Positions 48,942-59,305 of a stretch of 64,000 nt of DNA are shown one piece after another. The number at the start of each line of letters is the position of its first letter. Position 1 is the stretch's first letter. Under the pieces are notes generated by a model. The model was given only the letters and a program-made list of their open reading frames with translations. It ran no database searches and was not told the origin of the DNA. This DNA is from an uncultured Chitinophaga sp. (GTDB lineage: Bacteria; Bacteroidota; Bacteroidia; Chitinophagales; Chitinophagaceae): assembly GCF_946479755.1 (NCBI RefSeq), contig NZ_CAMLHC010000036.1, forward strand, positions 1-64,000, read 5' to 3'. Made by a program: the position numbers and the translations under genes.

Positions 48942-49084
48942 GACATCTATCTTTTTTTCATGAGGTTGATCTGTTGGTTATTTGTTTTTTACAATTCCAG
49001 AATTATAATTGTCAGTATGACAAAAATAATTTATTTTGGTTTCGCGAATATGAAATGCCTTTACCTATTGCTGCACCCTGATAA

Positions 49085-49993
<909 letters not shown>

Positions 49994-50027
49994 CGGTGTC
50001 AACGATGGTTCTTTTGTGGATAGCACC

Positions 50028-50053
50028 GGGAATGCTTCGCCGGAAGCATTCCC
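50028..50053. terminator. Stem-loop between convergent esterase and GH74 genes
   Basis: A perfect 10-bp stem (GGGAATGCTT at 50028-50037, AAGCATTCCC at 50044-50053) with a 6-base loop lies between the two convergent stops. Neither side has a strong T-run, so it may be a bidirectional 3'-end structure rather than a classic intrinsic terminator. Confidence 0.4.
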
Positions 50054-50072
50054 AATGTTGGTGACATATTTG

Positions 50073-52502
50073 TCAATGTATGATTAATTTTTTGGTGATG
50101 CTACCTGTTTTCGAATCTATCCTCACCAGGTAAAAGCCTGGTTTCAGCCCCGAATCGATCTCTGTCTTTTTACCGCCAATGGCTTTCTTTTCATAGAGCA
50201 TTCTGCCCTGGCTGTCGCAGATGCTGATGATCACATTGTCCGAAACCTCCGGAAGGATAACAGTAAACCTGCCTGCATCCGCCGGATTGGGATATAGGCT
50301 AACAGCATCCTCATGTACGTTGTCTTTCGGCAATACTTCGTGCTGTTGTTCTTTCAGCTGGGCAGGATCTCCGTAGACAATACCTCTGCCGGCGGTGCTC
50401 ATATACACTCTTCCGAAGACATTCATATCTCCCTGCACGAATTGTCCGTTACCCGGACCGCCATATTCATGCGCATCATCGTTTACCCGGACCCACGAAA
50501 CAGCCTGGTCTGTTGAGCGGTAAACACCGCGGATATTGTTAATGGTGCCCCAGATGTAAATCGCAGGATAGTTTGCGCCAGGTGCAGCCGCCCCAAAGCC
50601 AACAGCACCGCAGTTGCTGATACCGCTGATGGTAGAAAATGTCTGCGCTGAGTTGGTGGAACGTGCCAGTCCGCCATTGTTCAAAGCGATCCACACATGA
50701 CCTTCCCTTCCGGGCGCCAGCCGGATGATTTTGGATCCACCGCCGGCAACGGAACCCGCCTGGGAAAAGGATGATCCGCCGTTGGTACTCACCATTACGG
50801 CACCGCTGCCGGGATTGTATGCGTAAAACTTATTGGAATTGACAGGATCGCCCACTGGCCGTGCTTCGCTGAAACTTAAACCATTGACCGTAGACCAGGA
50901 GGATCCGTTGTTGGTGGACCGGTAAGTGGTGGAAGACTCCTTCGGGGCATGTAAAACGGTATTGCCATTGGCTGATAATGCCACCTGTCCCTGCGTGCCG
51001 TTCATGCTGTTTTGGGTCCAGGTTAATCCCATATCGTTGGAATAATACATAGCGTTTCCGACACGAACAAGTTTGCTGGTATTTTGCGCAGCTACAGCTA
51101 ATCCGGTGGTAGTACCCATTTGTGGGTTATGGATGGGTGCGTATTGACTAACATTGTTGGCGTGCCTGAATCCGTCATAGTCGCCAATAACGGATACCAC
51201 CGGGCCATTGTGGATACTTTCCAGGCCGAGTGGCACGGTTTCCTCCAGTCCTTTTACTGCAAATCGCCAGGTACCGCTGGTGCTGATGTTATTATTTACA
51301 AAAATGCCATTGCCTGACGTGACCCAAACCCTTTCTGCGTTGAAAGGATCGAATTCAATGGAGCCCGCCCAGTGGATAGCATGCCCGCTAACCCAGGTGA
51401 TGCCATCAGGATCCATGGTAAAGCCACGGTCTACCACGTCTGCCCAGCTTGCGCCACCGTTTGTACTCAGAAACAACCTGTCGCCCCAGGCGCCATTTTG
51501 GTTCATATAAGTGTTGATAGTGGAGGCTACAACCCGGTTGGGATTATTGGGGTCAACGCTGATCCCTCCGAATGCCCTGTTGAAACCGGCAGGGGTGATG
51601 TTGGTCCAGGCGCCGGTGGAAATATTGTACTTCCGGATCTCTCCGTTATCCATAGGCTCCGGTTGGGACCAGTGCGCATGCGGTCCCGCACCGTTGGCAT
51701 AAGTGATATAAAGATTCCCGTTGCCTGCCAAAGCTGCACGATGTGGCATAAACGTGGTGGTGGCGCCGGAGACAGCCGTAAAAGACTGTCCGCCATTATC
51801 GCTGCGGTACAGGTTCGTACTTCCGCTGCGGGATACGCCAACAATGATCCTTTGGGTAACACCGCCGGAAACACTGCTTCCGTCTAAAACCACAAAACTG
51901 ATCCCGTTTTCATTGGGCGTGGTGGTTACATTCAGTGCGTTTAACCTGTTCCAGGTGGCGCCGGCGTCGGTACTTCTGAACAATCCGTTCCATCGGGTGC
52001 CGCAGTACAGGACGTTGCTGTTATTGGGGTCTACTACCAGCTTTTCGCCGGTTTGCCGTCCCATACCATTGCCATGGGCCTTGAATTGTGAGCTCACATC
52101 CGTAACGGTAAAGGTATTGCCATAATCGTCCGATCGGAGAATGGCCGTTTTCCCGTTGTTAAAATAAGAGATCCCCACCAGCATATAAACCCGGTTGGGC
52201 AGCCGGGGATCTGTTGCCAGCGACTCCACGCCGAGGTAGCCGACTTCGTTATCCGATACCCAATCTAACAGCGGGACCCAGCCCGAAGTGGCAGCGTTCC
52301 AGCGATAGGCCCCGCCTACATCTGTACGGGCATATACCAGGTTTTGTTCGGTTTTGGAGGGAATGATCGCGGAAACAAACCCGCCGCCACCAATGGCTAC
52401 ATTCTTCCAGGCATAACCGGCTGCATTTTGAGCCTTCAGCCCGTAGCCCTGAAACAGCATCAACACGATAGGTAAACAGAGAAGGGCATGCGCCTTTTTC
52501 AT
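50073..52502 (-). CDS. GH74-family xyloglucanase-like glycosidase with T9SS type A sorting domain
   Basis: The start at 52502 is preferred over the Met at 52592, because MKKAHALLCLPIVLMLFQGYGLKAQ is then a proper signal peptide. The ~809-residue protein has the two seven-bladed propeller repeats of GH74, with many SxDxGxTW-like (BNR) repeats (DAGATWN, NGGQSF, NGGASW). The first catalytic Asp is D61 in ARTDVGG, and the second is likely in the GDYDGF sequence. GH74 enzymes cut the backbone of xyloglucan. The last ~75 residues (YPNPADAGRF at their start, ending KKLIIH) form a type IX secretion sorting domain, so the enzyme should be secreted or cell-surface attached. It lies downstream of susD in the same direction, separated by 418 bases that include a strong stem-loop. 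Confidence 0.9.
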   Translation of the reverse strand: MKKAHALLCLPIVLMLFQGYGLKAQNAAGYAWKNVAIGGGGFVSAIIPSKTEQNLVYARTDVGGAYRWNAATSGWVPLLDWVSDNEVGYLGVESLATDPRLPNRVYMLVGISYFNNGKTAILRSDDYGNTFTVTDVSSQFKAHGNGMGRQTGEKLVVDPNNSNVLYCGTRWNGLFRSTDAGATWNRLNALNVTTTPNENGISFVVLDGSSVSGGVTQRIIVGVSRSGSTNLYRSDNGGQSFTAVSGATTTFMPHRAALAGNGNLYITYANGAGPHAHWSQPEPMDNGEIRKYNISTGAWTNITPAGFNRAFGGISVDPNNPNRVVASTINTYMNQNGAWGDRLFLSTNGGASWADVVDRGFTMDPDGITWVSGHAIHWAGSIEFDPFNAERVWVTSGNGIFVNNNISTSGTWRFAVKGLEETVPLGLESIHNGPVVSVIGDYDGFRHANNVSQYAPIHNPQMGTTTGLAVAAQNTSKLVRVGNAMYYSNDMGLTWTQNSMNGTQGQVALSANGNTVLHAPKESSTTYRSTNNGSSWSTVNGLSFSEARPVGDPVNSNKFYAYNPGSGAVMVSTNGGSSFSQAGSVAGGGSKIIRLAPGREGHVWIALNNGGLARSTNSAQTFSTISGISNCGAVGFGAAAPGANYPAIYIWGTINNIRGVYRSTDQAVSWVRVNDDAHEYGGPGNGQFVQGDMNVFGRVYMSTAGRGIVYGDPAQLKEQQHEVLPKDNVHEDAVSLYPNPADAGRFTVILPEVSDNVIISICDSQGRMLYEKKAIGGKKTEIDSGLKPGFYLVRIDSKTGSITKKLIIH

Positions 52503-52865
52503 GAACGGAAGTACCCCGAAGGACGTACAAAGTCTGAAAACAAAAAGCGGTGTAACTTTTTGTTTAAATGGTGTCAGTAATCTGGTTTTCATAAAGGTGA
52601 AGTGGTTTAGGTAAATCAGGCTTCCATCGTCTATTGATCCAAAGCCTTATAATTACGCCCGTACAAGGCGCCGCCTCATTGGTTGCAACAGTATTGTTGT
52701 GTTTGGGCAATAATGCCGGCTACAGAGGCGGGAGCCACCAGGCGTTTTTCATAACGGGAAATCATTCTGTCGATTGAATGGGCTAAAACTAGGAAAATCT
52801 TCTTTGCGGCAGGGGGCTCAAATGTTGCAGATGATGTGTGGAAATGTTGCAGGTGCGCTTATTGA
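52503..52865. other. Intergenic region upstream of the GH74 gene
   Basis: This gene-free stretch separates the GH74 start from the stem-loop after susD. It probably holds a GH74 leader or its own promoter, but I could not identify a convincing Bacteroidota promoter. The only structure I see is the short direct repeat listed separately. No small ORF with good support was found. Confidence 0.5.
52820..52852. repeat. Short direct repeat, aaatgttgcag twice
   Basis: The 11-mer aaatgttgcag occurs at 52820-52830 and again at 52842-52852. The spacing is 22 bases, about two helical turns. The core gttgcag appears a third time in the adjacent stem-loop (52877-52883). It could be an operator for a dimeric regulator or chance. 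Confidence 0.4.
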
Positions 52866-52908
52866 CCACAAAAGAAGTTGCAGGAAACTCCTGCAGCTTC
52901 TTTCGTGG
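52866..52908 (-). terminator. Strong 20-bp stem-loop just downstream of susD
   Basis: Arms 52866-52885 and 52889-52908 pair over 20 positions with only two non-Watson-Crick pairs and a 3-base loop. It begins 12 bases after the susD stop. On the minus-strand transcript there is only a short U-run, inside the base of the stem, so it may be a partial terminator or an mRNA-processing and stability element rather than a full stop. Confidence 0.55.
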
Positions 52909-52920
52909 CTGTAGCCCTCC

Positions 52921-54705
52921 TCAGTATCCGGGGTTCTGCACGATCCTGGGGTTCCGGTCTATGACATCCTGTGGTACCGGGTTTAAGTACATTTTCCGGG
53001 TAAATACATGCGGGTGGTTCAGCGGCACAATGTCGTATTTCCACACACCTGTGTTGTTGTTGGGTACCGTGTTGCTGATTTTCATGGCGTGTTTGTCCAC
53101 ATTCATCACGGTATTGGCGGTTTTCCAGCGAATGATATCATAAAAGCGTTTGTTCTCAAAACAAAGCTCTACTCTTCTTTCGTGATGGATAGCTGTCCGC
53201 ATTTCTGCTTGTGACAGCCCGGGGGCAAGGTCAGGCAGGCCGGCCCTCTTACGGACCTGGTTGATCGCTGCATACACGGAGGCGTCCGGGCCGGTGGCTT
53301 CGTTTTGTGCTTCTGCGTATCCCAGTAGTACTTCTGCGTAACGGTAATAAATGAAGTTGGCGCCGCTCACAGCGCCGCCGCCGGGCCGTACCAGCGGGTT
53401 GAGCCGCTTCTTAAAGTAGTATCCCGTGTTACTGACGTCATCTGTTCCAAAGTCGATCTGGTTTTTTGACGGACGCACTTTGTCAATGCGGGTGTATATG
53501 GTATCGCCTTTGTCCATCCATGTCATTTTATAGGGAGCGCCGTCATATACGATCCAGTCATAAAATCGCTTCTCCCGTCCAATGTAGGGGTGCTGTGGAT
53601 CATAACCGGAGGCAGGGTCAGTGATGGATTTTCCGTTAGCCATAAAAAACTGGTCCACCAGCTCCTGGGTAGGGCAGTAGTTGCCCCAGGTGTAGTAGGC
53701 GCCGTTGATCCATACGGGGCCGCCATATTGTTCGAAAGAAGAGCCCATCGTATTAGCTACTACCTGCCTGTCCCACACCACTTCTGAATGATATTCGTTG
53801 GCTTCATACCAGATGGCGGACGGATCGGGAAACAGCTCATAGGCCCTGCCGTTGCCGTACTGGTCAATGAACTGTTTGAAAGAAGCGGCGGCTTGGGCCC
53901 ACCGTTGTGCATCGTAGTTATTGTAGCCGGCCACCTTATGCGGGTCGTTGCCCGCGGCAGGCTGTGCGTCGTTGAAAGCGGGGCTGGCAGCATAGAGCTC
54001 CACCCATCCCTTCAGTGCGAGGGCAGCGCCCAAGGTGGCCCTGCCGGCGTTAGCATCGCCCTTGTTGTATTTGGGGGGAAGGTGACCATCTTTTACGATG
54101 GAATCCAGCTGTGAAGTAATAAAACCCACGGTTTCCGCGAAGGTACTTCTTGGCGTATAAATGGCGGCGCTGTCCATTGTCCGCCTTTCAGCGGGCGCGG
54201 TGATAATCGGCAGTCCGCCAATATGCATCCACAACTCGCTGTAAAAAAAAGCACGGATGAAACGGGCTTCGTCAAGCCGTTTGTTCAGCCATTCGGGAGA
54301 GAAATTTTTTGCGTTGTTACGCACCGCTGTAATGAACGTATTGCATTTGCGGATATTGGTGAAGATGGTGGGCCAGTTGGTCAGGTCGCCGGAACCGGTG
54401 ATGCCGCCCCATATCGTATAGTCGTTGGAGGAGGCCTCCGCAATGCCCTGCTTCCAGTTATAGGACGTATAGTAAAAGCCTGCGTCGTTGTCGTCGGTAA
54501 AGTTGTCCAGGTTTTCCGGCTGGTTCCAGTAGTTGGGCAATGCGCTGTAGATATCGTTGAGGAAAAGGTCGGCATTACCTTCGGAGCTCCACTGGAGGTC
54601 GTCGGTGAGTTTGGTCTTGTCGGTGTTCTCCAGGAAATCCTTTTTGCACGACAAGATGGTGAGCAACAATATGGCCACGGGCAAAAGAGTGATATATCGC
54701 TTCAT
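52921..54705 (-). CDS. SusD/RagB family glycan-binding outer-membrane lipoprotein
   Basis: A 594-residue lipoprotein. The signal peptide has a lipobox ending LSC, so Cys20 should be lipidated. TPR-rich helices and the C-terminal region (for example HERRVELCFENKRFYDIIRW and RNPRIVQNPGY at the end) are typical of SusD proteins. SusD forms the lid of a SusC pore at the cell surface and binds the oligosaccharide. The gene starts 24 bases after the SusC stop, in the same transcript. Together with the downstream GH74 enzyme it suggests a xyloglucan or related beta-glucan locus, though substrate specificity cannot be read from SusD itself. Confidence 0.95.
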   Translation of the reverse strand: MKRYITLLPVAILLLTILSCKKDFLENTDKTKLTDDLQWSSEGNADLFLNDIYSALPNYWNQPENLDNFTDDNDAGFYYTSYNWKQGIAEASSNDYTIWGGITGSGDLTNWPTIFTNIRKCNTFITAVRNNAKNFSPEWLNKRLDEARFIRAFFYSELWMHIGGLPIITAPAERRTMDSAAIYTPRSTFAETVGFITSQLDSIVKDGHLPPKYNKGDANAGRATLGAALALKGWVELYAASPAFNDAQPAAGNDPHKVAGYNNYDAQRWAQAAASFKQFIDQYGNGRAYELFPDPSAIWYEANEYHSEVVWDRQVVANTMGSSFEQYGGPVWINGAYYTWGNYCPTQELVDQFFMANGKSITDPASGYDPQHPYIGREKRFYDWIVYDGAPYKMTWMDKGDTIYTRIDKVRPSKNQIDFGTDDVSNTGYYFKKRLNPLVRPGGGAVSGANFIYYRYAEVLLGYAEAQNEATGPDASVYAAINQVRKRAGLPDLAPGLSQAEMRTAIHHERRVELCFENKRFYDIIRWKTANTVMNVDKHAMKISNTVPNNNTGVWKYDIVPLNHPHVFTRKMYLNPVPQDVIDRNPRIVQNPGY

Positions 54706-54729
54706 GATAGTTTGTTTGACGGGATGAAA

Positions 54730-57700
54730 CTAAAAAGTGGCATTTAGTCCAAATACGAATACCTTCTGATTAGGATAGGCTGTTTCCAGGTCTGTATAGC
54801 CGACCTCCGGGTCCATGAATTTCATTTTGCTGAAGGTGAGGAGGTTTTGCCCGGAGAGATAACAGCGGAGGCGCGCTATCTTAACTGCTTTGGAAACGCG
54901 GGCGGGGAGGGTGTATCCGAGCACCGCCGTTTTTAGGCGGAGGTAGCCTGTTTTCATCATCCAGAAATCGGAGTTTTGTGTGTTGTTGGCATAGGGCGAC
55001 TGGTTAGCACGCGGGTATTTTCCGTCGGGCGCCTGAGGTGTCCAGTGGTTGTTGTAATATTCATAGGCTGAATTACTGTTGTTGTTGTTGAAGGGGACGG
55101 TTTGAAACCCGCGGATATTGAGGCTGGCGAGGGCCGATCCCTGGAAAAAAAGGCTCAGGTCAAACCCTTTCCAGGCGGCACCCGGAGTAAATCCATAGGT
55201 GATGAAAGGATATACCGGGTTGCCCGTCACTGTTTCGTCGTAGGAGTCTATTTTTCCATCGGGTTTTCCATTCGGACCGCTGATATCTGCGTACCGGATG
55301 TCGCCGGGATGAAGCACACCAAACTGGGTAACGTTATAGCCGTCCTCGCTGTTGATAATGCCATCGTTATTTTTATCGTCGGCGGTGGAAAACAATCCCA
55401 GTGCATGGTATCCGAACTGCGTGCCGGTGGGCCTGCCGGTTCTGGCACGGTTGGGGTTATCGCGGGTAGCGGCGGTTTCAAATACCTGCACCATTTTATT
55501 TTTGGCATAGCTGAAATTGCCGTTCAGGTTAACCTGCAAGCCATTGGAAAAACGATGGTTCGTGCCAATGGCGACTTCGATGCCGCGGTTTTCCATGATA
55601 CCTGCGTTTTCATCGGAGAGATTCAGGCCGTATTCTACCGGTACGGTTACCGCCGGAGGCAGCAACATACCTGTTCTTTTTTCATGGAAATAGTCGGCTT
55701 CCAGTGTCAGCAGCCCTTTCCAGAAAGAGGCATCCAGGCCGATGTCTGTTTTGGTGGATATCTCCCAGGTAATATTGGGATTGGCCTCCCGGGTGATGTT
55801 GGAGCCTTGTACCATGCTGCCGTTACCGAAAGCATAGGCATTGCCGTACAGGTTATAGCCGGTCAGGTATTGAAAGGCGGCCCCGGCGAGGTTGCCGGAC
55901 TTGCCCCAGGAAGCCCTTAGTTTAAGGTGACTCAGGGCAGAAGGGTGGTCTGCCAGGAAGCTTTCTTCTGAGATCACCCACCCGGCGGAGAATGCCGGGA
56001 AATAGCCCCAGCGTTTACCCGGTGCAAAGTAGTAGTGACCATCATAACGGCCGGCTGCTTCAAAAAGATATTTATGGTCGTAGCTGTAACCGAAGCGGTA
56101 AACAAACCCCAGTTGACTGCCGGTGATAGTAGAGCCGTTGTTATCAAAATCATTTTTGTTCGAGCTGCCCATGCCCAGCTCGTCAATATTTACTGCAAAG
56201 TTATTGCGGCGGGCGGAGAAGCCGGTGGAGTCGCTTCTGCGGGCTTCTGCCACCACCAGGCCGGTGATGTCGTGTTTGCCAAAGGTGTTGTGATAGTTGA
56301 GATAGCCCAGATATGTAAAGTACTGTATTTTTGAGTACTCCTGGTTCAGCCATGTATAGGGAGCGGCGCTTCCTTCCGAAGTGGATATCTGTTTCGTGTA
56401 GGTGTAAGGGGTAGTGGCGGTATTCTGGGAGTAGAAGTAAAATGGCGTATGCCATCCTTTAACGGTAAAGTCATTGGGGTCATAGCTGAAAGTCCCTTTA
56501 ATGCTTAGTCCTTTAATGAATGGCAGCTGTTGTTCTACCGCAAGCGTGGTAAGAAGGGAGGTGGCATTGCGGCGGGAGTAGCCTGCTTTGAGGATGCCTA
56601 CCGGCGAGTTGCCGGCGAATTCTCCCCATAGACCGTTACTATAGTAAAGGTTGGTGATGGGGATCAGTTTGTAGGCGCTGCGGAACAGCTGACCTGGCGT
56701 GGTGGCTGCGTCTACGCTGTTGGTTTGCTGGATGGCCCCGATGAGCGACAGCGATACCGTGGTGGTAGGGGTGGCGCTGACTTCCATATTGACGTTGTAA
56801 TCGTAACGCCTGTAATTTACCGGGTCAAACATCCCATCCTGTTTGAGAAAGCCGATACCGGCATAGTACCGTATTACGTTGGTGCCACCGGTCAGCTGCA
56901 GGTTGTAGTTTTGCATGGGCGCATGCATGCGTACCAGATCTTTCGTATTGCTGATGGGGTATTTGTCGGGATCTTTGGCATTCAGGTCTGCGTATGTATT
57001 GATGAAATCATCGGCAAAAGGTTGTTGCGTGCCGCCGGGATTTTCATTCCGGTAGGCTTCATTGCGCAGGCGCATATAGTCCTGTGCGTTGAGCATTTTA
57101 GGGTAGTACGTAGGTGTTTGCCAGCCATAATACGCGTTGAGCGACAAGGATGGCATCCCTGTTTGCCCGCGTTTGGTGGTGATAAGGATCACACCGTTGG
57201 CGCCGCCCAACCCATACGGTGCTACCGCGGCGGCATCTTTCAATACGGTGACAGAGGCGATGGAGCTGGGGGAGATTTCGTTGATGTTGTTTCGGATGAT
57301 ACCGTCCACTACGATCAGTGGCGCGTTGTTGCCGGTGGTGGCGATACCCCTGATGTGGATATCAGGATTGTCTCGTCCCGGTTGCCCTCCATTAGGGCGC
57401 ATACTGATGCCCGACACATTTCCGGCCAGCGAATTGGAGATGTTGGTGACGGGCGACCTGGCCAGTTCTTTTCCCTGCACTGCTGCTACAGACGCGGTGG
57501 AGGAAGTTTTTTTCTGTGTACCGTAGCCCACTACCACTACTTCGTTTAAGCCACTGGCGCTTTCTTTCAGGATAATCGTGAGGGGACCGGCGGTGCTTAC
57601 AGCTTCGGTTTGTTCGTAGCCCACGTAGCTGAATACCAGCGTGGCCCCGGCATCGGCCTGTAGCTCAAACCGGCCGTTTTCATTGGTCATAGTACCAATA

Positions 57701-58137
57701 CTGGTACCTTTTACTTTTACGGATACGCCAATGAGCGGCTCGCCGCGTTCATTTTTAACCGTGCCGGTTATTTTAGCGGCGGTATTCGCGGCGGTTATCA
57801 CAATGGCATCTTTGTCCATAACGGTGTAGCGCAATGTGGTACCGGCAAAGGTTTGGGAAAGCAGCTGTTCAGTGGTAGCATTTTCTCCATGGACAGACAC
57901 CGGTGGTTTTTCCGGCAGGATATCGTCGTTGTAGATAAGCCGGTACCGGCTCTTTTGTTGAATGGTTTTCAGCACTGTTTTAATGCTGACTTTTTCCAGG
58001 GAGATGCTGATCTTTTCCTGGTTGGCAGAGGCGGCGGATACGGGTATGACGGCGATGAGCAGCAAAGCTACGGCAAATATACCCGGCAGCCCGCCATGGA
58101 GGCTTTTGTTGAAAGCCCATAGGAACATTAGTTTCAT
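54730..58137 (-). CDS. SusC/RagA TonB-dependent transporter with STN signalling domain
   Basis: A 1135-residue protein with an N-terminal signal sequence. Then come an STN (secretin/TonB short N-terminal) domain at about 45-112, a CarboxypepD-like domain (about 118-205, ITGTVKNERGEPLIGVSV), a TonB-box-like EVVVVGYG near 207, the plug (about 215-330, with VDGIIRNNINEI and ANGVILITTKRGQ) and a beta-barrel ending in an aromatic residue (GLNATF). It imports oligosaccharides together with SusD. The STN domain allows contact with FecR, encoded just upstream on the same strand, so substrate binding can switch on the ECF sigma factor. Confidence 0.95.
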   Translation of the reverse strand: MKLMFLWAFNKSLHGGLPGIFAVALLLIAVIPVSAASANQEKISISLEKVSIKTVLKTIQQKSRYRLIYNDDILPEKPPVSVHGENATTEQLLSQTFAGTTLRYTVMDKDAIVITAANTAAKITGTVKNERGEPLIGVSVKVKGTSIGTMTNENGRFELQADAGATLVFSYVGYEQTEAVSTAGPLTIILKESASGLNEVVVVGYGTQKKTSSTASVAAVQGKELARSPVTNISNSLAGNVSGISMRPNGGQPGRDNPDIHIRGIATTGNNAPLIVVDGIIRNNINEISPSSIASVTVLKDAAAVAPYGLGGANGVILITTKRGQTGMPSLSLNAYYGWQTPTYYPKMLNAQDYMRLRNEAYRNENPGGTQQPFADDFINTYADLNAKDPDKYPISNTKDLVRMHAPMQNYNLQLTGGTNVIRYYAGIGFLKQDGMFDPVNYRRYDYNVNMEVSATPTTTVSLSLIGAIQQTNSVDAATTPGQLFRSAYKLIPITNLYYSNGLWGEFAGNSPVGILKAGYSRRNATSLLTTLAVEQQLPFIKGLSIKGTFSYDPNDFTVKGWHTPFYFYSQNTATTPYTYTKQISTSEGSAAPYTWLNQEYSKIQYFTYLGYLNYHNTFGKHDITGLVVAEARRSDSTGFSARRNNFAVNIDELGMGSSNKNDFDNNGSTITGSQLGFVYRFGYSYDHKYLFEAAGRYDGHYYFAPGKRWGYFPAFSAGWVISEESFLADHPSALSHLKLRASWGKSGNLAGAAFQYLTGYNLYGNAYAFGNGSMVQGSNITREANPNITWEISTKTDIGLDASFWKGLLTLEADYFHEKRTGMLLPPAVTVPVEYGLNLSDENAGIMENRGIEVAIGTNHRFSNGLQVNLNGNFSYAKNKMVQVFETAATRDNPNRARTGRPTGTQFGYHALGLFSTADDKNNDGIINSEDGYNVTQFGVLHPGDIRYADISGPNGKPDGKIDSYDETVTGNPVYPFITYGFTPGAAWKGFDLSLFFQGSALASLNIRGFQTVPFNNNNSNSAYEYYNNHWTPQAPDGKYPRANQSPYANNTQNSDFWMMKTGYLRLKTAVLGYTLPARVSKAVKIARLRCYLSGQNLLTFSKMKFMDPEVGYTDLETAYPNQKVFVFGLNATF

Positions 58138-58228
58138 AACATGGAATGTAAAGGGTGAAGGAAAGTAAAGTGGAGCGCGTAACGGTTTTTAGGTCATAAA
58201 ATTATTTTTTGAAGATGAAAGAATGGTG

Positions 58229-59215
58229 TTAATCACTGATATACACGTCGTTCCCGTCGATCCGGAAGTTAAAATGACGTGATAGCTGGAGCATTTTGAG
58301 TGCTTCCTCCGGCGATTCAGTACCGATGATGCCGGAAAACCGCAATTGCTGCAGGGTGGCGGACTTAAAACGGAAAGTGATGCCATACCACCGGCTCATT
58401 TTATCGGCAAGTTCGGCAAAGGTGTTATTGTCGAATACCAGTTTATGTTGCAGCCAGGATATGTCAGCAGGCCGGCCGCTGCTATCTTTTTCGAGGTGTT
58501 GGGGCCGGAGTCCGTCCGGCGGGATGACTAGGGGCACGGTCAACTTTTCTTCAGGGCGCAACACCACGGTTTTGTCCTGGAACGATACGGCAATTTTGCC
58601 GCGCACCAGCGTGGTGGCCACGGTGCTGTCGCTGGCATAGGCTTTTACATTGAAGGCAGTACCCAGCACACGGATATTCACTTTGCCGGCATGAATCATA
58701 AAAGGGACACCCTCACTTTTTGCAATATCAAAGAAGGCTTCGCCGGTGAGCGTAACGTTGCGGTGCCGATTGCCGAAGCCGTTTTTATCATAATGGAGCT
58801 GCGTGTTGCTGTTAAGCCATACGATGGAGCCATCGGGAAGCGATACCCGGGATTTGCCGCCGGGGGAAGCGCTGATCTGTTGCAGTGTAGTGGCCGCCGG
58901 CCGGAAAAATTGCCAGCCGGCCCATGTAGCCGTCAATACGGCTGCTGCAGCGGCTGTTGCCAATAGCTTCCGCATCAGGGCGGAATAACGGGATGGTGGC
59001 AGTTGCGGGTGTACGGTGTTCCATATACGTTCTTTGCTGCCATGGGGAGCTGGCACTTCCTGTACCGGCGTTCGCCAGATAGCGGTGGCAATATCCGCTG
59101 AAGCTGCTGCTTCAGGATCGTTTTTTAGTAATGCATCCAGCTCCGATAACTCTGCGGAAGAAATGTTACCGCTCAGCCGTTTGCCGAGTAATATCCATAT
59201 GCGATCGTTGTCCAT
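58229..59215 (-). CDS. FecR-family anti-sigma factor
   Basis: A 328-residue protein starting at MDNDRIWILLG (ATG at 59215). The longer frame to 59287 adds a non-family N-terminus. The N-terminal ~80 cytoplasmic residues bind the sigma factor. One transmembrane segment follows (LLATAAAAAVLTATWAGWQF), then a FecR domain (SASPGGKSRVSLPDGS, GEAFFDIAKSEGVPFMIHAG) and a C-terminal STN-like/DUF4974 domain (HFNFRIDGNDVYISD). It relays the signal from the SusC STN domain to the ECF sigma factor encoded upstream. Confidence 0.93.
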   Translation of the reverse strand: MDNDRIWILLGKRLSGNISSAELSELDALLKNDPEAAASADIATAIWRTPVQEVPAPHGSKERIWNTVHPQLPPSRYSALMRKLLATAAAAAVLTATWAGWQFFRPAATTLQQISASPGGKSRVSLPDGSIVWLNSNTQLHYDKNGFGNRHRNVTLTGEAFFDIAKSEGVPFMIHAGKVNIRVLGTAFNVKAYASDSTVATTLVRGKIAVSFQDKTVVLRPEEKLTVPLVIPPDGLRPQHLEKDSSGRPADISWLQHKLVFDNNTFAELADKMSRWYGITFRFKSATLQQLRFSGIIGTESPEEALKMLQLSRHFNFRIDGNDVYISD

Positions 59216-59305
59216 AGTACAATTGAATAATGACTGAATAAGGGGCGCCGATCGTATAAGACAACATTTAACAGGAAATGCCCCCAAAAGGGAGATGGAT
59301 TTTTT

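Noticed and set aside
52503..52592. N-terminal extension of the GH74 gene to the Met at 52592
   Set aside because: The added 30 residues would bury the signal peptide; the ATG at 52502 gives a normal exported protein.
59216..59287. N-terminal extension of FecR to 59287
   Set aside because: The extra residues do not resemble the family; MDNDRIWILLG is a typical start.
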